A stretch of DNA of 64,000 nucleotides from the NCBI GenBank assembly GCA_019636515.1, contig JAHBXI010000001.1, positions 124,001-188,000 on the forward strand, read 5' to 3'. This DNA is from Phycisphaeraceae bacterium. GTDB taxonomy: Bacteria; Planctomycetota; Phycisphaerae; Phycisphaerales; UBA1924. The position numbers were made by a program, and so were the translations under genes. Within the stretch, counting starts at the first letter, position 1. Each line of letters opens with the position of its first letter. Below the pieces are notes generated by a model, which was given only the letters and a program-made list of their open reading frames with translations, made no database searches and was not told the origin of the DNA. Of the stretch, positions 8,512 through 18,458 are shown piece by piece.

Positions 8512-9276
8512 TTATTGGACGTTGCGAGGGGCATTCTCGACGACGGGCGGCGGGTTCTGCCCCGGCGGTCTGGATCGATGGCCGATGCGGTTCTCGGTGC
8601 CCGCGAGGAGCCGGCGCATATTCGCGCGGTGCATCAGGATCACGAGAGCGGCCAGGGCCAGGCCCACGGCAAGAAACGGGCCGGCGTGCCGGACGAAGGG
8701 AGCGGGTTCGGGGATCGTCGAACCATGCGGAGCGAGTTTGAGAGCCAGGTACCCGGCGATGAAGATGGGCAAGACCGCCGCCGCGCCGATCGATGCCAGA
8801 CTGACGTACCGCCAGCGAACGGCCAGGACGATCCACACACCCAGGGCGAGCAACCCTGGGACCGTGAGTACGGGGTAGACGCCAAGCAAGGCTCCCAGCG
8901 AGGTGGCGACGCCCTTTCCTCCCTTGAATCCAAGCCAGGGGTTAAAAACATGCCCTAGGACCGGGGCGACCATGACGGCGAGCCACGCGGCGGCTTGTGA
9001 GGGTTCAAGCCGGACGGCTCCGAGGACGCCCGCGGCCCATCCGGCGGCGGCGACGGGGACCGCGCCCTTGGCCATGTCGAGGAAGAAGCACAGAAGTCCG
9101 AGTTTGCGCCCCAGCACCCGGCCGACGTTGGTCGCCCCGATATTGCCCGATCCGTGCGCACGGATATCGATGCCCCTGGACTTGGCGATCAGGACGCCCC
9201 AGGGGATCGACCCGCAGGCAAAGGCCGCGACGGCAAGGGCGAGCCACCAGTGCAAGGGGAGTGTGGGGCTTGGCAT
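8512..9276 (-). CDS. plsY: Acyl-phosphate:glycerol-3-phosphate acyltransferase
   Basis: An integral membrane enzyme that makes lysophosphatidic acid from acyl-phosphate and glycerol 3-phosphate in phospholipid synthesis. The protein has 254 residues and about five membrane helices. The family motifs are present: GSIPWGVLIAK near the N-terminus, SGNIGATNVGRVLG, and LGHVFNPWLGFKGGKGVAT. The start at 9276 (MPSPTLPLHWW) puts the first helix at the N-terminus as in the family; the frame upstream is non-coding. The ACP/FabF genes lie 8 kb away and are not part of this unit. Confidence 0.93.
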   Translation of the reverse strand: MPSPTLPLHWWLALAVAAFACGSIPWGVLIAKSRGIDIRAHGSGNIGATNVGRVLGRKLGLLCFFLDMAKGAVPVAAAGWAAGVLGAVRLEPSQAAAWLAVMVAPVLGHVFNPWLGFKGGKGVATSLGALLGVYPVLTVPGLLALGVWIVLAVRWRYVSLASIGAAAVLPIFIAGYLALKLAPHGSTIPEPAPFVRHAGPFLAVGLALAALVILMHRANMRRLLAGTENRIGHRSRPPGQNPPPVVENAPRNVQ

Positions 9277-9382
9277 GGGTGATGTCGGGCGCTTGTGTGT
9301 GGACGGTATGCACGGTCGGCGGGTGGACGTGACACGCGCTGAGTCGATGCGCGGATGGCCGGCCGGCGTGTAGACTGGGAGG

Positions 9383-10975
9383 GTGGAAACCAACCGTGGC
9401 CATGAGCCGTCGGGAGAGCGGGCCCGCAGCTCGGAGCAGGCGTTTCAGGTCGAGCATATGACCCCGGCTGAATTCCGGAGGGTCGGGCATCGGTTCATCG
9501 ACTGGATCGCCGACTACTGGGAGCGGGTCGAGTCGCTTCCGGTTCTCGCACGGTCTCGCCCCGGGGAGGTCTTCGAGGGTCTCGCGGAGCACGCGCCGGA
9601 GGTCGGCTGGGGGGAACGCGGGTGGGATGGCGTGTTCGACGAGATCGAACGCGTGCTGATGCCGGGCGTGACGCACTGGCAATCGCCGAATTTCTACGCG
9701 TATTTCCCGGCGAACGTCTCCGGGCCGGCGGTGCTGGGAGAACTTCTCAGCGCGGGGCTTGGAGTTCAGGGGATGCTGTGGCAGACGTCCCCGGCGTGTA
9801 CGGAACTTGAGATGCGGATGCTGGACTGGATGGGGGAAGCAATCGGGCTTCCCCGGGATTTCCTGTTCAGCGGCCGGTCGTCGGGGGGCCTGGGCGGGGG
9901 AGTGATCCAGGGGACGGCCAGCGAGGCCGCGCTGGTGGCGATGGTGGCGGCACGGTCACGGGTGCTGGGCTCTGGGGGAGCACGGGGGCGGCGGCTGGTG
10001 GCGTACGCCTCCGAGCAGGCGCACTCGTCGATCCTGAAGGCGGCGATGATCATGGGGCTGTGCCGGGACGCCTCCGACCGGGAAGGGATGCGGCTGGTGG
10101 AGACAACGCGTGACCACGCGATGGATCCCGCGGCGTTGGAAGAGAGGATGTCGCGTGACGCGGCGGAGGGGCGTGTTCCGTTCTTCGTGTGCGCCACGGT
10201 GGGGACGACGGGCTCCACGGCGGTGGATTCGATCGCCCAGATCGCGTCGGTGATCGATTCAAGGCTCGCGGGGGTGCCCGGGGCTCGGCCGTACCTGCAC
10301 GTCGATGCGGCGCACGCGGGGTCGGCGTGCCTGTGCCCCGAGATGCGGTGGCTGATCGCGGGTGTCGAGCGGGCCGATTCGCTGTGCTTCAACCCGCACA
10401 AGTGGCTGCTGACAAACTTTGACTGCAACTGCTTCTGGACACGGGACCACCGGGAGGTCTCCCAGGCTCTTTCGGTGACCCCCGAGTACCTTCGCAACGC
10501 CGCGAGCGAGTCCGGGGGCGTGGTGGATTACCGGGACTGGCAGGTGCCGCTTGGTCGTCGGTTCCGTTCGCTGAAATTGTGGCTGGTGATGCGTCACTAC
10601 GGGCTGGAAGGTCTCCGGGGGTATATACGGGAGCACGTCCGCCTGGCGGGGATGTTCGAAGGCCTTGTGAAAGGGGATGATCGCTTCGAGGTTTGCGCGC
10701 CGACGACGATGAACCTGGTGACATTCCGGCTGAGGCCCGCGGCGGGGGAGGATCCCTTCGCGACCGATGCGCGGAACCGGGCGCTCATGGAGCGGCTGAA
10801 TGAGTCCGGCACGTTGTTCCTGACGCACACGACGCTGCCGACATGGGAGGATGGGCGGCGGGTGCCCGGTTCGTCCCGGCTGGTGCTGCGTCTGGCGGTT
10901 GGGTCGGCAAGGACGATGCAGCGGCACGTTCAGGGGGCGTGGGAGGCGATCACTCGTGAGGCGGGGTTGCACTGA
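9383..10975 (+). CDS. Aromatic-L-amino-acid decarboxylase family (PLP, group II)
   Basis: The PLP-dependent decarboxylase fold is clear. Counting from GTG 9383, the PLP lysine is K340 in FNPHKWLLTNFDCN, the stacking histidine is H214 in SEQAHSS, and D308 is in HVDAAHAG. The mobile-loop tyrosine of true decarboxylases is kept (Y369 in TPEYLRN), so decarboxylation rather than aldehyde synthesis is expected. The substrate (DOPA/Tyr/Trp/Phe) cannot be told from sequence. GGGAGG directly precedes the GTG; ATG 9458 would also keep the whole family domain. It is divergent from plsY, with about 100 bp between them. Confidence 0.88.
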   Translation: METNRGHEPSGERARSSEQAFQVEHMTPAEFRRVGHRFIDWIADYWERVESLPVLARSRPGEVFEGLAEHAPEVGWGERGWDGVFDEIERVLMPGVTHWQSPNFYAYFPANVSGPAVLGELLSAGLGVQGMLWQTSPACTELEMRMLDWMGEAIGLPRDFLFSGRSSGGLGGGVIQGTASEAALVAMVAARSRVLGSGGARGRRLVAYASEQAHSSILKAAMIMGLCRDASDREGMRLVETTRDHAMDPAALEERMSRDAAEGRVPFFVCATVGTTGSTAVDSIAQIASVIDSRLAGVPGARPYLHVDAAHAGSACLCPEMRWLIAGVERADSLCFNPHKWLLTNFDCNCFWTRDHREVSQALSVTPEYLRNAASESGGVVDYRDWQVPLGRRFRSLKLWLVMRHYGLEGLRGYIREHVRLAGMFEGLVKGDDRFEVCAPTTMNLVTFRLRPAAGEDPFATDARNRALMERLNESGTLFLTHTTLPTWEDGRRVPGSSRLVLRLAVGSARTMQRHVQGAWEAITREAGLH

Positions 10976-11121
10976 GGCACGCCCAGGCCGGCGTCGCGGG
11001 GGCGAGGCTGGGCGCGGACGGTCGGAGCAGGGTTCATCGGGCCACGCCGGGCGAATACAATGTGCGACGCCTCCGGCGGCCCGGATCGGGCCGTGTCGAG
11101 GCGCGATTGAGGAGGCGTTGC

Positions 11122-13050
<1,929 letters not shown>

Positions 13051-13171
13051 CATGGCCGGCATGACCGCCGGAAGACCCGTGTGGCCTTTGCGTACGGTCG
13101 ATTTTTCCGAGAAGAATGAGCAAGGATGCGAGGCGGCCGATTCGGTCCCGCGTCGGGCAAGGGGATGCATC

Positions 13172-14875
13172 ATGAAGGCGCGCGATGTGCTGCGGCTTGG
13201 CGTCCTGGCGTGCGGGCTTGGGTTGGCGGCCTGCGCCGGAGGCGGCTCGAAGGACCTGGGAAACAAGCCATCTTCGGCCCAGGCCCCGATCTGGGAGCGG
13301 AATCGACCTCAACTGCTCCCGGGCATGGGCTCGCACCGACGGACGGTGACGACGACTTCGGACGAGGCCCAGCGGTACTTCGACCAGGGGCTCACGCTCG
13401 CGTACGCGTTCAACCACGATGAGGCGATCCGGTCGTTCACGGAGGCGGGCCGTCTGGATCCCGGGTGCTCGATGGCATGGTGGGGCGTGGCGCTGTGCCA
13501 CGGGCCGCACATCAACAACCCGGCGATGCCTCCCGACCGCGTGGCGGCGGCGTGGGCGGCCCTGGAGAAAGCCCGTGCCGCGGCGGTGAACGCGTCGGAG
13601 GTTGAGCGGGCGCTGATCGAGGCGCTGGCGCATCGCTACACGCCCGTGATGGTGGATGACCGAGGCCCGCTGGACGAGGCGTACGCGGCGGCGATGCGGC
13701 GGGTCTGGGAGCGATTCCCGGGAGATCCCGACGTGGGCACCCTCTTTGCCGAGGCCCTCATGGACCTGCGACCCTGGGACCTGTGGAGTCCGTCGGGTGA
13801 ACCCCGGCCCGAGACTCCGGAGGTGCTCGCCACGCTCGAGCGCGTGCTGGCGATGCAGCCGACCAACCCCGGCGCCAACCACCTGCTGATCCACGCGGTC
13901 GAGGCTTCGCCGCACCCCGAGCGGGCGGATGCGGCGGCGGATCGCCTTCGGACGCTGGTGCCCGGGGCGGGCCACCTGGTTCACATGCCCGCGCACATCG
14001 ACGTGCGACGGGGCCGGTGGTCGATGGCCGCGGACCAGAACATCGCCTCGATCGAGGCCGACGCGGCGTACCGGCGCCTGGCGCCTCACCAGGAGTTCTA
14101 CCGCCTGTACATGGTGCATAATCACCACTTCCTCGCGTACGCGTCGATGATGGAGGGCCGCTGGGAGGTTGCGCAGAAGGCGGCCCGGGAGATGCTCGCG
14201 GGTGTGCCGAAGGACTTTGCCGGGAATCACGGGGAGATGCTCGATCCTTACGCGGCGATTGAGATCGAGGTGTTGATGAGGTTTGGACGCTGGGAGCAAC
14301 TGCTGGCGTATCCGGAACCGGCGTCGAACCTGCCGATCACGCGGGCCAAGTGGCGGTTTGCCCGGGCGGCGTCGCTGGCGGCGCTGGACCGCGTGGCGGA
14401 AGCGCAGCGCGAGCAGGCGCGGTTCCGCGAAGCGGTCGAGGCGATCCCTCCGGGGGCGATGATGGCCATCAACCTCGCCGCGGAGGTCATGCGGATCGCC
14501 GAGCACATGCTCAGCGGCGAGATCGCCTATCGACGCGGGAGAATCGACGAGGCGGTGAGCGAACTGCGCCGGGCCGTCCAGGTGGAAGACACGCTCCGGT
14601 ACATGGAGCCGCCGGACTGGATCCAGCCGGTTCGTCACACGCTCTCCGCGGTGCTGCTTGATGCGGGGCGTGTTTCGGAGGCGGCGGAGGTCTACCGAGA
14701 AGACCTGGCTCGGCTTCCCGAGAACGGGTGGTCTCTTTTCGGATTGGCCGAGTGTCTCAAGGCCCAGGGGATGACCGCGGAGGCGGCCAAAGTCCGGGAA
14801 CGGTTCGGTCGTGCGTGGTCGCGGGCGGACACGTCCATCGGCGCCAGTTGCCTGTGCGTCCCGGCGAGGAAGTAG
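13172..14875 (+). CDS. TPR-repeat lipoprotein
   Basis: A protein of 567 residues. The N-terminus MKARDVLRLGVLACGLG ends in a lipobox LAAC (Cys21), so it is exported and lipid-anchored. TPR units start at about residue 65 (AQRYFDQGLTLAYAFNHDE) and recur to the C-terminus. Conserved segments SMAWWGVALCHGPHIN and GANHLLIHAVEASPHPERA match a widespread family of TPR proteins without known enzymatic role. The start at 13172 is set by the signal peptide and an upstream AAGGGG. It probably mediates protein-protein contacts on the periplasmic side. Confidence 0.75.
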   Translation: MKARDVLRLGVLACGLGLAACAGGGSKDLGNKPSSAQAPIWERNRPQLLPGMGSHRRTVTTTSDEAQRYFDQGLTLAYAFNHDEAIRSFTEAGRLDPGCSMAWWGVALCHGPHINNPAMPPDRVAAAWAALEKARAAAVNASEVERALIEALAHRYTPVMVDDRGPLDEAYAAAMRRVWERFPGDPDVGTLFAEALMDLRPWDLWSPSGEPRPETPEVLATLERVLAMQPTNPGANHLLIHAVEASPHPERADAAADRLRTLVPGAGHLVHMPAHIDVRRGRWSMAADQNIASIEADAAYRRLAPHQEFYRLYMVHNHHFLAYASMMEGRWEVAQKAAREMLAGVPKDFAGNHGEMLDPYAAIEIEVLMRFGRWEQLLAYPEPASNLPITRAKWRFARAASLAALDRVAEAQREQARFREAVEAIPPGAMMAINLAAEVMRIAEHMLSGEIAYRRGRIDEAVSELRRAVQVEDTLRYMEPPDWIQPVRHTLSAVLLDAGRVSEAAEVYREDLARLPENGWSLFGLAECLKAQGMTAEAAKVRERFGRAWSRADTSIGASCLCVPARK

Positions 14876-14934
14876 CGTTGACGCGGCGGTCAGCGCCGTC
14901 GCATGCCCGGTTGCCTGAGAGTAAGGAGACATAC

Positions 14935-15342
14935 ATGGATCGTTTCACCGGCAAAGTCCGTCGCGGCAACGGCCTGTTGATCCTGGTGGTCCTGATCGCG
15001 GCGGCGATCGTTCTGTACCTCATGTTCGGAAACATGGGCGGCACGACCTACATGGAACAGGTCAAGCAGACCAAGGACCGCGGCGAGGCGACGGCACGGG
15101 AGATCTCGACCGGGCAGATGACCATGCTTATCGCGATGTTCCGGGAGAGCAACAAGCGTCTCCCCAGCCAGCCTTCGGACATGGAGTCCCCCGGAGCGTT
15201 CAACGACCCGTGGGGGAAGGAGATGACGTTCACGTTCGAGGAAAAGGGCGGGCGGACGATGGTGACGTTCCGATCGGCCGGATCGGACGGCGAGTTTGGC
15301 ACCCAAGACGACACCACGTACACGTCGGCGATCCCGTACTGA
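14935..15342 (+). CDS. GspG-like membrane-anchored protein lacking a prepilin site
   Basis: A protein of 135 residues with TAAGGAG upstream of ATG 14935. Residues 12-32 form one membrane helix (LLILVVLIAAAIVLYLM). The C-terminal domain (FNDPWGKEMTFTF, SAGSDGEFGTQDD) resembles the calcium-binding end of type II secretion major pseudopilin GspG. Unlike a pseudopilin it has no G|F-T-L-x-E processing site, so it would stay membrane-anchored. It is 60 bp downstream of the TPR lipoprotein and probably in the same transcript. Confidence 0.6.
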   Translation: MDRFTGKVRRGNGLLILVVLIAAAIVLYLMFGNMGGTTYMEQVKQTKDRGEATAREISTGQMTMLIAMFRESNKRLPSQPSDMESPGAFNDPWGKEMTFTFEEKGGRTMVTFRSAGSDGEFGTQDDTTYTSAIPY

Positions 15343-15388
15343 GCGGGGTTCGCGAGCGTGGGGGCGAGGCGCGAGGGGTGTACACGAT

Positions 15389-16198
15389 TCAGGCGGCTTC
15401 CTGGCCGTTGATCGGCTCGGTGCCGGCGATGCCGTCTCGCGTGACCAGGAAGAGTTCCGCGCTGATGGGGTAGGGGAGGCGCTTGAAGTCCTGGAGAACG
15501 CGGTCTCGGAGCCTGCCGAGGAACGGCTCGGGGCCGTGGCTCATCGCGACAAACATATCACGGGCGGGCGTGGCCACGAAGAAGTCCCCGCCCATGCGCG
15601 GGGCGAGGCGGCGGTGGAGGTCGGTGAGCAGGAGCCGGGCGGCGTCGTAGCCGTCGTGCTCGCAGACGATCGCGGCTCGCCCTCCCTCCTTGCTCTCGAC
15701 GAACTGGATGGCCAGTTCGGGGGAATAGCGATCGAGATTTTCCCGGGCGATCAGGTCGAGTTCGTCGAAGCACAGGTTCCACTGGAGGCACTGCTCGGTG
15801 GTGATGCTGACGGTCATCTGCGGGAGATCGGTGACAAAGACGATGACGGTGTCGTTGACAAAGGGGACATGGGCGACCATCTCGCGGGATAGATGCTCGA
15901 AGATCCGCTGCGGCTGGATCCTGGGCATGATGCGGGGCCTGGCGAAATCAAGCGACGAGCAGAGGCTCTGGAAGGCATCGCCGGCGAAGAGTTGGTCGAG
16001 GTAGTGGCCGACGATCTCCTGGCCTCGGGAGGGTTCGTGGTTGACCATGCGGTGGAGGTTGTCGAGGTCGAGTCGCCGCCCGTTGACGAGCAGTTCTCGC
16101 GGCCCGATGAGTTGAACGGAGTACGAAGGCTGGCCCTTGCGGAGCATCTGGGCGACGGCTTCGGCGAAGGCTTCGGGTTCGCGGGGCATGCCGGCCAT
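15389..16198 (-). CDS. DUF1444 (YtpQ)-like protein
   Basis: A soluble protein of 269 residues. The segment PRIMPRIQPQRIF, the middle CFDELDLIARENLDRYS and the late DFFVATPARDMFVAMS follow the pattern of the DUF1444/YtpQ family, whose function is not established. The start at 16198 is chosen for an AAGGGA about ten bases upstream; the frame continues 28 codons further without coding character. It converges with the GspG-like gene and has a long upstream intergenic region on the other side. Confidence 0.55.
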   Translation of the reverse strand: MAGMPREPEAFAEAVAQMLRKGQPSYSVQLIGPRELLVNGRRLDLDNLHRMVNHEPSRGQEIVGHYLDQLFAGDAFQSLCSSLDFARPRIMPRIQPQRIFEHLSREMVAHVPFVNDTVIVFVTDLPQMTVSITTEQCLQWNLCFDELDLIARENLDRYSPELAIQFVESKEGGRAAIVCEHDGYDAARLLLTDLHRRLAPRMGGDFFVATPARDMFVAMSHGPEPFLGRLRDRVLQDFKRLPYPISAELFLVTRDGIAGTEPINGQEAA

Positions 16199-16772
16199 GG
16201 CGGTGCATCCCTTCTTGGGTTGGGGCGACTCACCGATGCCGTCCGTCGCGTCCTGCGCCGGGTTCCCTGCAGCGGCGAACACAAGCCACCCGCAGACCTA
16301 TCGACAGGTCCATACGTGCCGATGAGCGGGTCGGTTGTGTCCCATTGCCAGGTCCTCGCTACAACCGGTATGTTCCTCTCTCTCGGGTCGAGCGGCGTGT
16401 TGTCGGACGGGGCGCTGGGTGGGCTTTCGTGTCCTGACGGATCAGGAAGGCCGGGCGGCCCGTGATGGAGGTGGACCGAGCGAGGCGGTGGGCGGGCGAC
16501 TCCGATCGGGTCTATAATCGTGGCCCTGCGTATTGTCAGGGTTTTATTCGTCATGCGTTTCTTGCCCGGGGGTGCCTCGGCGCGGAGGCCCGGGCGTGAT
16601 AAAGTGGTGACATGACGCCTGTTCGGTTTGACGACCGGTTCGGTCGGTCCGGCGGGCGGGCGGGAACGAGTCGTGTGGGTCAGGACCCGGGGCGCGTTTG
16701 ACGGGCGAGTGCCCGTGTATGTTTGATCGGGCGGGGGTTTCCCGCGGAACCGTGATGCGACGGAGGTATGCC
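16199..16772. other. Intergenic region between DUF1444-like gene and acpP
   Basis: This 570-bp stretch between divergent genes should hold promoters for both. A perfect TATAAT lies at 16513-16518 but has no -35 at the right distance. An inverted repeat of CCCGGG units sits around 16565-16595. No gene is seen. Confidence 0.45.
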
Positions 16773-17021
16773 GTGACCGAGCAGGAAATCGAGGCAAAGG
16801 TCATCGAGATCGTGGCCGAGCAGATGAACACCGACAAGGCCAAGATCACCCGGAGCACGAGTTTCCAGGAGGATCTCAACGCCGACAGTCTCGACACGGT
16901 CGAACTGGTCATGGAGTTCGAGGACGAGTTCGACACCTCGATCCCCGATGAGGCGGCGGAAAAGATCAAAACCGTCGGGGAAGCGATCGAGTACATCAAG
17001 CAGGCGACAGGGGCCGAGTGA
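16773..17021 (+). CDS. acpP: Acyl carrier protein
   Basis: An acidic protein of 82 residues that carries growing acyl chains on a phosphopantetheine arm attached to Ser39 ([13 protein letters not shown]). The GTG start at 16773 is set by GGAGGT five bases upstream and by the usual ACP length; upstream ATG codons would add an unusual N-terminus. It is followed 117 bp later by fabF on the same strand, the common acpP-fabF arrangement of type II fatty acid synthesis. Confidence 0.96.
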   Translation: MTEQEIEAKVIEIVAEQMNTDKAKITRSTSFQEDLNADSLDTVELVMEFEDEFDTSIPDEAAEKIKTVGEAIEYIKQATGAE

Positions 17022-17138
17022 ACCGGCCCGCGTGACGGTCAGGTAGCGCGGGGGGTGTCGCCTGGGCCGTCGTTCGTGGCCCGGGGTCCGACGCCGTCGC
17101 TCCGCGCGGTTGTGATCGCCTGAAGGAATCGGACCCTC

Positions 17139-18440
17139 ATGAGTGTGTCACCTGGAACGTCGTCCGGGAATCGAGTCGTTATCACGGGCGTCGGCTCGAT
17201 CACGAACCTGGGTCATGACGCGGCGTCGACCTGGGCGGCGATGCGCGAGGGTCGCTCGGGGATCACGCTGCTTGATGGCGATGAATTTGCCCGGCACGCC
17301 GGGCAATGGGACGTCCGGATCGGCGGCCAGATCCGCGGGTGGGACCCGGTCACGGCCGGTGTGTGCGATTCCCGGGAGGTCCGTCGGACCGACCGTTTCA
17401 GCCTTCTTGGCCTGGGGGCGGCCGACGAGGCGATCCGCCATTCGGGGCTGGACCTGTCCAAACTCGACCCGGAGCGGCGCGGGGTGATCGTGGGTTCCGG
17501 GATCGGGGGGATCAAGACGATCGAGGACGGGATGTGGGTGCTGATCGAGCGTGGCCCGGAGCGGATCAGCCCCTTCACGGTGCCGCGGCTGATGGCCAAC
17601 GCGGCGGCGGGAAACATCTCGATCAAGTACAACCTGCGCGGCCCGGCGAGCACGCACGCGACGGCGTGCGCCAGTTCGGGGCACGCGATCGGCGACGCGA
17701 TGCACGTGCTCCGCCGCGGGGAGGCGGACGTGATGATCGCCGGCGGCGCGGAGGCGGCGTGCAGCGCGCTGTGCATCGGGTCGTTCATGACGATGCGGGC
17801 GCTTTCCACCCGCAACGAGGATCCATCCCGGGCGAGCCGTCCGTTTGACCGGGATCGAGACGGGTTTGTTCTGGCGGAGGGGGCCGCGATGTTCGTGCTG
17901 GAGACCGAGGCGCACGCCCGTTCCCGCGGCGCGACGATCTACGCGGAACTCGTCGGAACGGCGAACAGTTCGGATGCGTCGCACATCACCGCGCCCGATG
18001 CTCAGGGCTCGGGGGCGGCCCGGTCCATGCGGTGGGCGCTGCGTGACGCGGGGCTCAACCCCGAGCAGATCGAGTACGTCAACGCGCACGGGACCTCGAC
18101 GCCGCTGGGCGACAAGGCCGAGGTGGCGGCGGTGCGGGGCGTCTTCGGATCGCACGCCATCGGGTCCGGTCGCGACCGGCTGATGATGAGTTCGACCAAG
18201 TCCATGCACGGCCACTGCCTGGGGGCTTCGGGGGCGGTGGAACTGATCGCGTGCATCCACGCGGTGCGCGACGGGATCATCCCGCCGACCATCAATCTCG
18301 AGAATCCCGACCAGGAGTTCGAGGGTCTGGACCTGGTCCCGACGCACGCCCGTGAGCGCCGTGTCCGCTACGCCATGAACAACACGTTCGGCTTCGGCGG
18401 GCACAACGTAACGCTTGTCGTCGGCCGCTTCGAGGGATGA
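17139..18440 (+). CDS. fabF: 3-oxoacyl-ACP synthase II
   Basis: The enzyme condenses malonyl-ACP with acyl-ACP in fatty acid elongation. The protein has 433 residues with the KAS triad: Cys178 in TACASSGHA, a histidine in NAHGTSTPLGD, and a second in KSMHGHCLGASGA. Length and motif order are those of FabF. It follows acpP in the same direction and converges with the next minus-strand gene, the stops only about 20 bp apart and with no obvious terminator between. Confidence 0.95.
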   Translation: MSVSPGTSSGNRVVITGVGSITNLGHDAASTWAAMREGRSGITLLDGDEFARHAGQWDVRIGGQIRGWDPVTAGVCDSREVRRTDRFSLLGLGAADEAIRHSGLDLSKLDPERRGVIVGSGIGGIKTIEDGMWVLIERGPERISPFTVPRLMANAAAGNISIKYNLRGPASTHATACASSGHAIGDAMHVLRRGEADVMIAGGAEAACSALCIGSFMTMRALSTRNEDPSRASRPFDRDRDGFVLAEGAAMFVLETEAHARSRGATIYAELVGTANSSDASHITAPDAQGSGAARSMRWALRDAGLNPEQIEYVNAHGTSTPLGDKAEVAAVRGVFGSHAIGSGRDRLMMSSTKSMHGHCLGASGAVELIACIHAVRDGIIPPTINLENPDQEFEGLDLVPTHARERRVRYAMNNTFGFGGHNVTLVVGRFEG

Positions 18441-18458
18441 GCCGGGAGGCGAGTGCTC

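Noticed and set aside
16513-16518. Perfect TATAAT upstream of acpP as a promoter
   Set aside because: No -35-like hexamer at 15-19 bp spacing and no extended -10; kept only as a note in the intergenic description.
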